A DNA stretch of 63,270 bases from JAKSCF01 sp028279945. GTDB lineage: Bacteria > Bacillota > Clostridia > Peptostreptococcales > JAAYPU01. This document shows, one piece after another, positions 1 through 8,724 of the stretch (its first letter is position 1; each line of letters begins with the position of its first letter). The stretch is taken from NCBI GenBank assembly GCA_028279945.1, contig JANQMT010000022.1, forward strand, positions 1 to 63,270, given 5' to 3'. The notes under the pieces were generated by a model. It saw only the letters and a list, made by a program, of their open reading frames with translations. It did not search any database and was not told where the DNA came from. A program made the translations under genes and the position numbers.

Positions 1-2
1 AT

Positions 3-500
3 GGAAAAGTATATCATAACCACGACCTAGAACGAAAGTTTATTCAGGTTGCCTTTGGCGAATTTTCAGTAGATACTCAGCTTTGTACGGATATTATGGT
101 TTTGAAGCTGTTTCCTGGGATGGACACCAAAATATTTGATTTCATAAAAGACAATTATAAGGGACTCATTATAGAGAGCTTTGGAACCGGAGGAATACCC
201 TTTGAGAATAACGATATCATTTCAAAAGTAAAGGAACTTGTAGAGAACGGTATGCCTGTAGTGGTTACCACACAGTGTTTAGAGGAAGGTATCGATTTTG
301 AAATCTATGAAGTGGGAAGAAAGCTCATCCAAAGCAATATAATATTTGCAAAAAATATGAACACAGAAGCCATCGTTGCAAAACTGATGTGGGCTGTAAG
401 TAAAGGGGATAATCTTGCAGAGGTAAAATATCTGATGGAAGAACCCAAAATGGATGATTGTTTGAAATATCCTATGCAAGCAGATTGCCTTACCATATAA
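3..500 (+). CDS. L-asparaginase, type I, C-terminal part (gene cut by window start)
   Basis: The frame is open from the left edge, so the gene begins outside the window; about 165 C-terminal residues remain. L-asparaginases hydrolyse asparagine to aspartate and ammonia. The visible part fits the C-terminal domain of the bacterial type I family: a VLKLFPGMD segment, then ESFGTGGIP and later VTTQCLEEGID, all in the usual order. The catalytic N-terminal domain cannot be inspected. Only about 55 bp separate it from the aspartate aminotransferase downstream, so the two may be co-transcribed and would together link asparagine, aspartate and oxaloacetate. Identification is by recognised motifs, not by alignment. 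Confidence 0.85.
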   Translation, partial: GKVYHNHDLERKFIQVAFGEFSVDTQLCTDIMVLKLFPGMDTKIFDFIKDNYKGLIIESFGTGGIPFENNDIISKVKELVENGMPVVVTTQCLEEGIDFEIYEVGRKLIQSNIIFAKNMNTEAIVAKLMWAVSKGDNLAEVKYLMEEPKMDDCLKYPMQADCLTI

Positions 501-555
501 AGCTATGTTAAAGTAAGCTTATAAGGTTTAAAATAAAGAATTAGGAGAGCAGAAG

Positions 556-1752
556 ATGGATAGTAAGTATTCTTTGAAAAATCAAGCTATATCACCATCT
601 ATGACTTTAGCCATTACAGCTAAAGCAAAAAAAATGAAGGCAGATGGGGAAAACATTATCAGTTTTGGTGCCGGTGAACCGGATTTTAAAACGCCGGCGC
701 ATATAAGATCTGCAGCTATTGATGCCATAGAAAGTGGAAAAACAGGTTACACAGCAGCTGCCGGGATGCCGGAGCTTAAACAAGCCATTTGTGATAAGTT
801 TAGAAATGAAAATAATTTAGAGTACAAATCGGAGAACATTGTTGTATCAAATGGCGCAAAGCACTCGCTTTACAATGCCTTCCAAGCCATTTTAAATCCT
901 GGGGATGAAGTGATCATCCCGGTACCTTACTGGGTGAGTTATCCGGAGCTTGTGAAGCTTTCGGATGGGGTTCCGGTTTTGGTTGAAACGAAAGAAGAAG
1001 AGGGGTTTAAATATAATATAGAAATTCTGAGAGCTAACATAACCGATAAGACAAAAGCCATTCTTATAAACAGTCCCAATAATCCTACGGGGACGGTATA
1101 TACAAAGGAAGAATTACAAGAGCTGGCTGAATTAGCTGTTGAGAAAAATATTTTTGTTATATCGGATGAGATATATGAAAAGTTAATATATAACGGAGAG
1201 CATATGAGCATAGCCGCTATGGGGGATACGATAAAGGAACTTACCATTATTGTAAACGGGATGTCAAAAGGTTATGCTATGACAGGTTGGAGAATAGGAT
1301 ACACTGCTTCCACTGAGAAAATATCTAAAATCATGACCAATATTCAAAGCCATGCCACTTCTAATCCCAATACGGTTGCACAGTATGCCAGCATTGCAGG
1401 ACTAACAAGCGGCGATGAATCGATTTTAGAAATGGTCAAAGCTTTCAATGAAAGAAAAAACTTTATGGTAGACAGAGTTAATGCCATAGCCAACCTTACA
1501 TGTCGAAAGCCAGAAGGTGCATTCTACGTCATGGTCAACATCTCAGAAATCATCGGCAAAGCATATAACAGCAATAGAATAAACGGATCCATGGATGTGG
1601 CTTCATTTATGCTTGAAAACCAAAAAGTAGCAGTGATTCCCGGTATAGCTTTTGGCGCTGACAACTATATCCGCCTTTCATATGCCACTTCAATGGATAA
1701 TATCAAAGAAGGGCTAGATAGAATAGAAAAGTTTGTTTTAAATTTAAAGTAA
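556..1752 (+). CDS. aspB: Pyridoxal-phosphate aminotransferase, aspartate aminotransferase type
   Basis: A 398-residue class I/II aminotransferase of the AspB (subgroup Ib) type, cytosolic, expected to exchange amino groups between aspartate and 2-oxoglutarate. Seen: the N-terminal SxxFGAGEPDF segment, the PNNPTGT loop, the ISDEIYEKLIY strand with the PLP-contacting Asp and Tyr, the Schiff-base lysine at about residue 238 in NGMSKGYAMTGWRIGY, and a C-terminal arginine in the IRLSYA segment that would bind the substrate carboxylate. Length is normal. A GGAGAG ribosome site precedes the ATG. A hairpin with a T run follows the gene. Broader specificity (aromatic or alanine substrates) cannot be excluded. 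Confidence 0.9.
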   Translation: MDSKYSLKNQAISPSMTLAITAKAKKMKADGENIISFGAGEPDFKTPAHIRSAAIDAIESGKTGYTAAAGMPELKQAICDKFRNENNLEYKSENIVVSNGAKHSLYNAFQAILNPGDEVIIPVPYWVSYPELVKLSDGVPVLVETKEEEGFKYNIEILRANITDKTKAILINSPNNPTGTVYTKEELQELAELAVEKNIFVISDEIYEKLIYNGEHMSIAAMGDTIKELTIIVNGMSKGYAMTGWRIGYTASTEKISKIMTNIQSHATSNPNTVAQYASIAGLTSGDESILEMVKAFNERKNFMVDRVNAIANLTCRKPEGAFYVMVNISEIIGKAYNSNRINGSMDVASFMLENQKVAVIPGIAFGADNYIRLSYATSMDNIKEGLDRIEKFVLNLK

Positions 1753-1778
1753 AAGAAACCGGCTAAACAAAGTGAAGA

Positions 1779-1812
1779 AACATATTAGTGTGAAAATCTA
1801 GTATGTTTTTTT
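1779..1812 (+). terminator. Rho-independent terminator after aspB
   Basis: AACATATTAG (1779-1788) pairs with CTAGTATGTT (1798-1807), ten pairs with one G-T wobble and a nine-base loop, followed by a run of T. It lies 26 bp after the aminotransferase stop. Confidence 0.8.
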
Positions 1813-1889
1813 ATTGTATTGAGGAACGTCAATGATTTTATATTTCATAGCGCAATTATGCCATGGAATATAAAAAGGAGAGTGTCAAT

Positions 1890-2045
1890 ATGCCACTTAT
1901 GAGTATGGAAACCTATGAGAAATTGATTGCTAAGTTAGAACTATATCAAAAACTATCAGAAGCGGAAAAGGATCTTTCCGAAGGTAATGTACTAGATGCC
2001 GAAGTGGCATTCAGTGAGCTTAGGGAGAAGCATTTTGGAAAGTAA
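1890..2045 (+). pseudogene. Truncated Phd/YefM-like antitoxin (C-terminal half only)
   Basis: A 51-residue frame starting at an ATG preceded by AAAGGAG. The sequence (MSMETYEKLIAKLELYQK, then a helix rich in E and a final SELREKHFGK) resembles the C-terminal, toxin-binding half of Phd/YefM antitoxins, in which METYEKL directly follows the DNA-binding fold. The N-terminal DNA-binding part is absent: the same frame has a stop codon at 1848-1850. No toxin gene follows. It may be a decayed remnant or a short free antitoxin peptide; the good ribosome site leaves expression possible. Assignment rests on memory of family sequences. Confidence 0.5.
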
Positions 2046-2483
2046 ATTATATACTACCCATTGGTCTTAACTCCCCTCCACTGTATCTCTTCATTTTTGA
2101 CGAATCAAATTCACTTTCTTTATTATTATCTAAATATTTTTTCATACGATCTAATATATCGGTTTTTTATATATTATTCTTTTGAAAATGTTTAATTTTA
2201 AAACCCATCATGAAACAATCAATTTTGAAACATATTCGAAAATAATGTATAATTTTGTTATGCAATTTGAATGATATAGGAATTAATACTTAGATAATGT
2301 CTATAATGGAAGTTGAATTTAGAATATAATTTAGGATATGATACGGAAAACCGTACCATGTGGCTGGGGACGGTTCTAAATGACAGGTTAACATGATGAA
2401 GTATCGTTATACATAAAACATATTATTAAGTATTATAGGTACGAGCTTTATTGTACAAATAAAATAGATAGGAGAACCTAAAC
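2046..2483. other. Intergenic region before fosX
   Basis: Mostly AT-rich sequence without a convincing gene. A 32-codon frame on the minus strand (2047-2145) has no ribosome site and an in-frame stop just upstream, so it may be a gene remnant. A short hairpin TACGG-AAAA-CCGTA lies around 2343-2356, immediately before the first copy of the direct repeat that flanks fosX. Confidence 0.4.
2365..2400 (+). repeat. Direct repeat, left copy, flanking fosX
   Basis: 36 bp beginning TGGGGACGGTTCTAAATGAC and ending TTAACATGATGAA; it recurs with one mismatch at 2882-2917, 517 bp downstream. The two copies bracket fosX. The GGGGACGGTTCT...TGACA core resembles short intergenic repeats scattered in many clostridial genomes (from memory). 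Confidence 0.85.
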
Positions 2484-2900
2484 ATGATTGAAGGGATCAG
2501 TCATTTAACTTTTATTGTGAAAGACTTGGAGCGTGCATCCACATTTTTTACAGAAATATTTGATGCTAAAGAAATATATTCTAGCGGAGACATAACATTT
2601 TCAATATCAAGAGAAAAATTTTTCTTAATAAACAGTCATTGGATTGTAATCATGGAAGGTGAGTCACTTCCTGAGCAAACTTATAATCATATTGCATTTA
2701 AAATATCTGAAAAAGAGTTTGAATATTATTCACAAAGAGTACAAGCATTAGGATTGGATATAAGGGTGTCTCGACCAAGAGTTGAAGGGGAAGGACGTTC
2801 GTTATACTTTTATGACTTTGATAATCATCTCTTTGAACTACATACAGGTACTCTTTCAGAAAGATTAGCCCGATATGTGATTGGGGACGGTTCTAAATGA
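2484..2900 (+). CDS. fosX: Fosfomycin resistance hydrolase FosX
   Basis: A 138-residue vicinal-oxygen-chelate protein closely resembling Listeria FosX, a Mn-dependent enzyme that opens the fosfomycin epoxide with water. The metal ligands are present at the family positions: His7 (GISH), His69 (YNHIAF) and Glu118 (LFELH). Glu44, the general base that separates FosX from the thiol-using FosA/FosB, is also present in SREKFF. The protein should end near LARYV; the last residues (IGDGSK) and the stop codon come from the right copy of the flanking direct repeat. An AGGAG ribosome site precedes the ATG. It sits alone, which suggests an acquired cassette. Confidence 0.93.
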   Translation: MIEGISHLTFIVKDLERASTFFTEIFDAKEIYSSGDITFSISREKFFLINSHWIVIMEGESLPEQTYNHIAFKISEKEFEYYSQRVQALGLDIRVSRPRVEGEGRSLYFYDFDNHLFELHTGTLSERLARYVIGDGSK

Positions 2901-2917
2901 CACGTTAACATGATGAA
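2882..2917 (+). repeat. Direct repeat, right copy, overlapping the 3' end of fosX
   Basis: Matches 2365-2400 at 35 of 36 positions. It overlaps the last codons and stop of fosX, so the gene end appears to have been formed by, or adapted to, the repeat. Confidence 0.85.
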
Positions 2918-2998
2918 TTACCCATTATCCACAACAGGACAAGTTGTTTAACAATTTGAAATTGATGTAATCTAAAAGAAAAAGATGGAGAGGTATTT

Positions 2999-3607
2999 AT
3001 GAATAAAAATAGAAAAATGTATTTGATCAGTGTATTAGGAATATTGGGGGCTGTTTGTTTGGCTGTATTTATATTTCTTTTGGGTGTTAGAGGGGAGTTT
3101 ACAAAATATTTAGAAGAAAAATATTTAGACCAATCGTTTAAGGTTGGATTTACAAAAATTGATCCTATTTATGGTAAGTTTTATGGGGGAGTAACCTGTT
3201 TAGATGATGGAACTCACTTTACAATTTCAAAGAGTTTTAATACAAAAAAAATTAGAGAGAATTATCTTGAAAATAAAAACAGAAACCAATACAATGCTAA
3301 AATAAAAGGCATATTTGATAGCAATGACATAGAAAACCATATACGAAGTGTGACAGGCTCAGGGAAAATGCCTTTTGAAAGTAATGGGCAATATACTCAA
3401 ATAAATATAAATTTAAAAGATGATGTAGAACAACCTATTATGGTTATTAAAAAGGTACTTAATGTCTTAAAAGATAATAATATATGGGGTGAAAGAATAA
3501 TATTTACGTATGAAAAAGATAAGCATGTTTATGAATTATGGTTATCCACTGATGAATATGACTTGACCGGAAAGGAAATTTCGGAAAAGATAAGAAAAAT
3601 AAAATAA
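2999..3607 (+). CDS. Membrane-anchored protein of unknown function
   Basis: 202 residues. A positively charged start (MNKNRK) leads into one hydrophobic segment at about residues 7-28, followed by a roughly 170-residue soluble domain rich in Lys, Asn and Asp. This predicts a single-pass protein with an extracellular C-terminal domain. It resembles small YfjL-type anchored proteins of Firmicutes, but only weakly. No catalytic motif is visible. The ATG is preceded by GGAGAGG at about 2985-2991. It is followed by an independently promoted TetR gene, so there is no clear operon partner. Function unknown. Confidence 0.6.
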   Translation: MNKNRKMYLISVLGILGAVCLAVFIFLLGVRGEFTKYLEEKYLDQSFKVGFTKIDPIYGKFYGGVTCLDDGTHFTISKSFNTKKIRENYLENKNRNQYNAKIKGIFDSNDIENHIRSVTGSGKMPFESNGQYTQININLKDDVEQPIMVIKKVLNVLKDNNIWGERIIFTYEKDKHVYELWLSTDEYDLTGKEISEKIRKIK

Positions 3608-3682
3608 ATAAGGATATGGGTACACTACGCCAAAATAAAAAATACCGTTGGTGTGAGGAATAGATAAAATATCATAGTTAAA

Positions 3683-3711
3683 TTGACATGAAATTATTAC
3701 TGTGTTACAAT
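3683..3711 (+). promoter_or_regulatory. Sigma-A promoter of the TetR gene
   Basis: TTGACA (3683-3688), 17 bp, then TACAAT (3706-3711): a near-consensus vegetative promoter. The TetR operator begins at the next base, so the bound regulator would block it. This supports autorepression. Confidence 0.8.
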
Positions 3712-3739
3712 ATGAATGAATATATAATAATTCATTCAT
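3712..3739. promoter_or_regulatory. TetR operator, copy 1 (autoregulation)
   Basis: Perfect inverted repeat ATGAATGAAT, 8-bp spacer, ATTCATTCAT, lying directly after the -10 box and 18 bp before the TetR start. The same arms and spacer length recur at 4378-4405. Confidence 0.85.
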
Positions 3740-3757
3740 ATTTTGGAGGCTAATAGA

Positions 3758-4342
3758 ATGGAAGATAAAAAGGCTAATATTTTTAATTGCGGTAAAGCTA
3801 TATTTAGTTCAAAAGGCTTTAAAGATACCAATATTTCCGACATTACAAAAATGGCTGGAATAGCTGTAGGGACATTTTATAATTACTATCCATCAAAAGA
3901 GAAGCTTTTCATTGATATTTATTTAAAAGAAAACGAAAAATTAAGAAAGAGCATCATGGAATCTATTGACATGAATGATGATCCCGTAAAAGTAGTTAAA
4001 GAAGCCATTACACAGGGTTTAAATAGTATGAATTCTAACCCAATACTGAAGGAATGGTATAACAGAGATCTCTTTAGCAAACTGGAGAAAGAGTTTTTTG
4101 AAGAAGGGGGAATAGAAAGCACCCTTAAACAATCCAATAGCGGTTTGGCAGAGTTGATTAAGAAATGGAAGGCTGAAAAGAAAATAAGGAACGATTTGGA
4201 TGATGAGTTTATACTTGTTCTTTTTAACTCAATATCTTATGTGGATATTCATAAAGAAGAGATTGGTATTCGTCATTTTCCAGATATAGTAGAGTATTTA
4301 GCAGAGTTCATAATAAAAGGCTTGACTGATATGCCAAAATAA
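3758..4342 (+). CDS. TetR/AcrR family transcriptional regulator
   Basis: 194 residues from the ATG at 3758. A TTG 15 bp upstream is in frame, but it forms part of the ribosome site sequence TTGGAGG, so it is not the start. The N-terminal part carries the TetR helix-turn-helix (ITKMAGIAVGTFYNYYPSKEKLF, described in pieces: ITKMAG, then VGTFYNYYPSKEKL), with an IFSSKGFKDTNISD lead-in typical of the family. The C-terminal ligand-binding domain is helical and not diagnostic. It is flanked by two identical operators, one in its own promoter and one before the DUF4097 gene, so it probably represses itself and that gene. The ligand is unknown. Confidence 0.9.
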   Translation: MEDKKANIFNCGKAIFSSKGFKDTNISDITKMAGIAVGTFYNYYPSKEKLFIDIYLKENEKLRKSIMESIDMNDDPVKVVKEAITQGLNSMNSNPILKEWYNRDLFSKLEKEFFEEGGIESTLKQSNSGLAELIKKWKAEKKIRNDLDDEFILVLFNSISYVDIHKEEIGIRHFPDIVEYLAEFIIKGLTDMPK

Positions 4343-4377
4343 AAAGGATACAGTGAAGTACCTTTTTTTAACCCTAT

Positions 4378-4405
4378 ATGAATGAATTAAAAAATATTCA
4401 TTCAT
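4378..4405. promoter_or_regulatory. TetR operator, copy 2 (before the DUF4097 gene)
   Basis: ATGAATGAAT, 8-bp spacer, ATTCATTCAT: the same inverted repeat and spacing as 3712-3739, 66 bp before the start of the next gene. The spacer differs in sequence between copies, which supports a protein-binding dyad over a simple duplication. Confidence 0.85.
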
Positions 4406-4470
4406 TCAAAACATAAGAAATAAAGTGAGGAGAGTATAAAGAGTTGAGCGAAACAAAAGGAGGCTGAAAA

Positions 4471-5379
4471 GTGAAAGGTAAACTTTATAAGAAAATAATA
4501 ATTAGAGTAATACTAATTTTGAGTATTTTAGGAATTGGAGGATTAATTATGATGAGAGATATCAATGAAGAAAAATACGTTTCTCTGGAGGATATTAATG
4601 AAATACAGGTATATTTGAATAGGGAAAAGGCGCATTTTATAGAAAGCGAAGAAGGCAGCGAGGTCAAGGTCAAACTTCATGGTAAAGCAATGCAGGGTAT
4701 AAACATTGTACATGAAATCCATAACAAAACGCTTGTTATCAAAACACAAGATCAAACTTCAATACCACTATATAAAGATATTACTTTGGATATATATATT
4801 CCAAAGAAATCTGAGAAAAATCTTTCTATTAATACGAGTATGAGTCCTGTAAAGATAGACGCTTTAAGTTTAGAAAGTATTATTTATAATGGCAGTATAG
4901 GAAAACTGGATATTGACCGATTAAATGCAAAAAAGTTTTTTATGAAGACCACTTCAGGAAAAGTTAATATAAAGAAATTAAATGCAGAAGAATTACAAAT
5001 AAAAGGAAAAACATCATCAATTAACATAGAGGAGTGTATTGTTAAAGATGGTAAAATCGAAAATCCCAGAGGCAGCATTACTTTGAAAAATACTAGCGGC
5101 AACTTGGATATAAAAGGGAAGTCAGGAAAAGTTATGGTAGCCTACGATGACTTTGAAAATCAAAACGTAAGTATAGAAACGACAGTAGGAAGTATCGTAT
5201 TAGAGCTTCCCAGTAGGGCTGAGTTTTTACTGGAAGCCAAAACTTCCACAGGAAGCTTCGAATGTGATTTTCCGATTAAAATAACTGATAAAAAAAATAT
5301 AAATGGACAAATAGGAAGCAAAAATAATAAAGTGCTGCTTCAAACCTCATCAGGAAGTATGAAGATATTAAAAAGATGA
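4471..5379 (+). CDS. DUF4097-type beta-strand repeat protein, membrane anchored
   Basis: 302 residues from a GTG start with AAGGAGG eight or so bases upstream. One transmembrane segment (about residues 7-25) is followed by a long stretch of short alternating strands with recurring S/T-G-S/K turns (TSGKVNIKKL, TTVGSIVLEL, TSTGSFECDF, TSSGSMKI). This is the pattern of the DUF4097 right-handed beta-helix family, often found in cell-envelope stress proteins of Firmicutes. It would sit outside the membrane. The upstream operator suggests control by the neighbouring TetR protein. Molecular role unknown. Confidence 0.75.
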   Translation: MKGKLYKKIIIRVILILSILGIGGLIMMRDINEEKYVSLEDINEIQVYLNREKAHFIESEEGSEVKVKLHGKAMQGINIVHEIHNKTLVIKTQDQTSIPLYKDITLDIYIPKKSEKNLSINTSMSPVKIDALSLESIIYNGSIGKLDIDRLNAKKFFMKTTSGKVNIKKLNAEELQIKGKTSSINIEECIVKDGKIENPRGSITLKNTSGNLDIKGKSGKVMVAYDDFENQNVSIETTVGSIVLELPSRAEFLLEAKTSTGSFECDFPIKITDKKNINGQIGSKNNKVLLQTSSGSMKILKR

Positions 5380-5527
5380 AATTAACAGTTACTTTTTTCT
5401 AGCAATTATTGATATAGTTTTTCTGGGTATCCAATACGCCTACCGCTACCCATAAGAGGTTTGAAACAACTATTACAATATACTATAATAGTTTTATAAT
5501 CACAGAAAAGAATTTGGAGGTTAGAAA

Positions 5528-6619
5528 ATGGCTGAAATATTGACTTCTGAAGATTATAAAAAATTATCTAGATTTAATATGGCTTTAATGGATAGCAAAC
5601 TGCATGATTTTGAATACTATGTTTTAAATTTGCTGCATAATATTTTTGACTTTGAGCATAGTATGTTTTTATCCTTTACAGATAACGGTGATTTGCAAAA
5701 TATTGTTGGATATAATATTGAAAATACAATGATTAATGAGTATGCTGATTATTTCTATAAAAAAGATTTGGTTTTAGAATATCTCAATAAAAATAATTTG
5801 AGCAGCGGTCAACGTGTTGTACTCCTTACAGACATTTATAATGAAGGCGGTTACAAAAACATTGAATATTGCGATTTTATAGAAAAAAATGGTTTGTACT
5901 GGAATATGTCTTTGGTGATAAATGACAATGGAGATGGAATAAGACTGCTGCGTAAATATGAAAAAGGTAATTTTAAACCACGAGAAAGAGAATTAGCAGT
6001 ATATCTGTGTAAAATTTTTAATTTCCAGTATAAAATCATAATGGAAAATAGGCGTTTGAAATATGAAGTGGATTTATTTAATAGATCTAAAGAAAATATG
6101 CATTTTGGATATTTAATATTTGATTCAGATTTTAATTTAATTAACTTTAATAAAAAGTCTTTAAAATATATGTATGAAATTACCGGTAAATATGTTTTAG
6201 ATGACATAATCAGTGAGTTTAAGGATATCATTACCAATGAACTGAATAATAAAACAGCTGTCATTAATGAAACGTCCATATTTAAATATATTACATCCTA
6301 TATTATTGAAATCATACCATCCGGAGAAATTGAAGATAACAATTTAATGAAAACTTATTATATGGTCTATATTTATGATAAAAATTGGTTTAAAAAGATT
6401 TCAACCATTAGTATGCATGAAATAATCAATGAATATAATCTTACTGAACGAGAACAAGAGATATTATTGTTAATTACAAAAGGATTGAGCAATAAAGCAA
6501 TTGCAAATCAATTATCTGTTAGCATATACACCATCAAAGAACATATTAAAAATATATTCAAAAAAATGGATGGGAATAGTAGAACAGAAATTATTTCTAA
6601 AATATATTCAAATTTTTAA
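5528..6619 (+). CDS. LuxR-type helix-turn-helix transcriptional regulator
   Basis: 363 residues. The C-terminal 60 residues form a LuxR/GerE DNA-binding domain: LTEREQEILLLITKGLSNK, then AIANQLSVSIYTIKEHIKNI and FKKM. The N-terminal 290 residues look like a sensory region with possible GAF- and PAS-like folds (an aromatic-rich N-terminal part, then HFGYLIFDSDFNLINFN, which resembles a PAS start). No receiver domain is visible, so it probably responds to a small molecule. GGAGG precedes the ATG. A terminator separates it from the sigma-54 activator, so the two are separate units. Target genes are unknown. Confidence 0.85.
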   Translation: MAEILTSEDYKKLSRFNMALMDSKLHDFEYYVLNLLHNIFDFEHSMFLSFTDNGDLQNIVGYNIENTMINEYADYFYKKDLVLEYLNKNNLSSGQRVVLLTDIYNEGGYKNIEYCDFIEKNGLYWNMSLVINDNGDGIRLLRKYEKGNFKPRERELAVYLCKIFNFQYKIIMENRRLKYEVDLFNRSKENMHFGYLIFDSDFNLINFNKKSLKYMYEITGKYVLDDIISEFKDIITNELNNKTAVINETSIFKYITSYIIEIIPSGEIEDNNLMKTYYMVYIYDKNWFKKISTISMHEIINEYNLTEREQEILLLITKGLSNKAIANQLSVSIYTIKEHIKNIFKKMDGNSRTEIISKIYSNF

Positions 6620-6656
6620 ATACTTTCATAAAATATTTTTTATGACGTGACTTGAT

Positions 6657-6686
6657 AAACTACCCACTTATAGGGTAGTTTTGATT
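6657..6686 (+). terminator. Rho-independent terminator after the LuxR-type gene
   Basis: AAACTACCC (6657-6665), seven-base loop, GGGTAGTTT (6673-6681), followed by TGATTTT. Confidence 0.75.
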
Positions 6687-6836
6687 TTAGGCATTTTTAT
6701 GAAATGCAAAAGGTCAAAACCAAAATAGTAAGATGGCATTAAACTTGCAATATATTTTGGGTGATTGATTATAATTTGTATGACTGATAAAATAATGCTA
6801 AGAATTCGAAATGAATAGTTGAGAGGAGTAGATGCT

Positions 6837-8579
6837 TTGGAAGATAAATCAGCAGCAAAAATGGCCGTTAACCAAGATATATTTGAAGCAATCATCACTC
6901 ATACCCCCAACGGAATTATTGTTACGGACAGGACCTATAATGACATCTATATTAATAAATCCGCAGAAGAAATAACTAATTTTAAAGAAAAAGATATTAT
7001 TGGTAAAAATCTTATAAAAAAATTTCCTCAATTGAAAAGTAATAATCATATAAATGAAGAATCTCTTCTCAACCTTAAAATTAACGGATTGAATATTAAA
7101 ATTAAGCAATTTACAGTTGAAAGTGAAGATGTAAAAATTTTTTTAATGATAGATACCAAAGAGAGCGTTGAATTATCTGAAAATCTTAAGAGAACCAAAG
7201 GCAGCAACGATGAATTAAAAGAAATCCTTGACGGGTCCTATGATGGTGTATTGGTAACAGATGGAGAAGGAAATGTATTGTATGTGAATCATTCCTATGA
7301 AAGAATCACAGCTATAAAAGTCGAAGAAATTATGGGTAAGAATATGAGGGAATTGATAAATCCTGTTTGGATGCCAAATTCAGTGGCTTTTGTTGTAATG
7401 GAAGAGAGAAGAGCCGTATCTAAGAAACAAGTCACCCAGAAAGGAAAAAATATTATTGTTACCGGAATGCCTATTTTTGATAAAAAGGGTAATATTAAAA
7501 AAGTTGTTATTAATGTCAGAGATATAACAGAAATTTATAGTCTAAGAGAGGAATTATTAAAATCTCAAGTTAGAGAGCAATTTTATATACAGAAAAATAC
7601 CGATTTAATCAATTCACAGCAAAATAACGATAATCATTCTGTTATTGCAGTCAGCGAAGCCATGAAGGACGTTTTTTCCCTTGCCAATAAAGTCTCAAAT
7701 TTTCAAGCAACCGTTTTGATTGTGGGAGAATCCGGAGTAGGAAAAGAGGAAGTTGCTAAATTTATTCATAATAATAGTATTAAAAAGGACAAACCCTTTA
7801 TCACCATTAACTGCGGCGCTATACCGGATAATCTACTGGAATCGGAATTATTTGGATATGAGAAAGGCGCTTTTACAGGAGCTTCTTCATTAGGGAAAGA
7901 AGGCTTACTGGAAACCGCCAATGGGGGGACTGTTTTTCTGGACGAAATTGGTGAAATTTCATTAGATTTTCAGGTCAAAATTTTGCGTGTTCTTGAAACC
8001 AAGCAAATTACCCGAGTCGGTTCTGTACATCCTAAAGATATTGATATCAGGATTATTGCTGCTACCAATAGAAATATAGAAGAGATGGTAGAACAAGGGA
8101 CATTTAGGGAAGATTTATATTATCGGTTGAATGTTGTGCAGATAAAGGTGCCGCCGTTAAGGCAAAGGAAGAAAGATATAGGCCCTCTTAGTATGCTGTT
8201 TCTTAGTCGTTTTAACCAGAAATACAGTCAGAATAAAATATTAACATATGATGTAACCAAAGAACTCCAAGCCTATCATTGGCCGGGAAACGTACGTCAA
8301 TTGAAAAATATCATTGAGAATATGGTGGTAGTCAGCAGTAATGAATACCTCCAAATAGATGATCTGCCGTGGAAGTCCGGTGGAGGAGGCATCATTAAAA
8401 AAACCATTGACTTGATAACCGACAGTGATGAAATAACAATGGATTTAGCAGTAGAATATTTAGAGAAGAAGCTGCTGGAGAAAACCAAACAAAAATACAG
8501 AACCACCAGAGAAATGGCAGAACACCTGGGACTTAACCAGTCTACAGTGGTGAGAAAACTTAAAAAATACAGTTTATAA
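6837..8579 (+). CDS. Sigma-54-dependent transcriptional activator (PAS-PAS-AAA+-Fis HTH)
   Basis: 580 residues from a TTG start at 6837, chosen because GAGGAG lies eight bases upstream; an earlier in-frame TTG at 6819 lacks a site. Two PAS-like domains occupy the N-terminal half (TPNGIIVTDRTYNDIYINKS and then YDGVLVTDGEGNVLYVNHS). The AAA+ domain has Walker A GESGVGKE at about 297-304, the sigma-54 contact loop GAFTGA at about 344-349, and VFLDEIGE as Walker B. The C-terminus is a Fis-type HTH (TTREMAEHLGLNQSTVVRKL). It lies just upstream of several sigma-54 promoters that share an upstream element, so it is the best candidate activator for them. PAS ligand unknown; probably a pathway acid or CoA ester. 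Confidence 0.93.
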   Translation: MEDKSAAKMAVNQDIFEAIITHTPNGIIVTDRTYNDIYINKSAEEITNFKEKDIIGKNLIKKFPQLKSNNHINEESLLNLKINGLNIKIKQFTVESEDVKIFLMIDTKESVELSENLKRTKGSNDELKEILDGSYDGVLVTDGEGNVLYVNHSYERITAIKVEEIMGKNMRELINPVWMPNSVAFVVMEERRAVSKKQVTQKGKNIIVTGMPIFDKKGNIKKVVINVRDITEIYSLREELLKSQVREQFYIQKNTDLINSQQNNDNHSVIAVSEAMKDVFSLANKVSNFQATVLIVGESGVGKEEVAKFIHNNSIKKDKPFITINCGAIPDNLLESELFGYEKGAFTGASSLGKEGLLETANGGTVFLDEIGEISLDFQVKILRVLETKQITRVGSVHPKDIDIRIIAATNRNIEEMVEQGTFREDLYYRLNVVQIKVPPLRQRKKDIGPLSMLFLSRFNQKYSQNKILTYDVTKELQAYHWPGNVRQLKNIIENMVVVSSNEYLQIDDLPWKSGGGGIIKKTIDLITDSDEITMDLAVEYLEKKLLEKTKQKYRTTREMAEHLGLNQSTVVRKLKKYSL

Positions 8580-8596
8580 TGGAACTTAATACCGTG

Positions 8597-8636
8597 GGAG
8601 TAGATAAAAAAATCTACTCCTATATAAATTTTTTGC
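8597..8636 (+). terminator. Hairpin terminator after the sigma-54 activator gene
   Basis: GGAGTAGAT (8597-8605), six A, ATCTACTCC (8612-8620), then an AT-rich tract ending in TTTTTT about ten bases later. The stem is perfect but the T run is displaced, so efficiency is uncertain. Confidence 0.6.
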
Positions 8637-8724
8637 AAAAACCGGCCTCCTTTTTTATTGGCATCAATATTGCGCGTATGTAAATAAAAATATTATTTAG
8701 TCTCCCCCAAATATTTTATATATT

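Noticed and set aside
2047..2145. 32-codon frame on the minus strand (MKKYLDNNKESEF...)
   Set aside because: No ribosome site, an in-frame stop just upstream, and no recognised family. At most a gene remnant.
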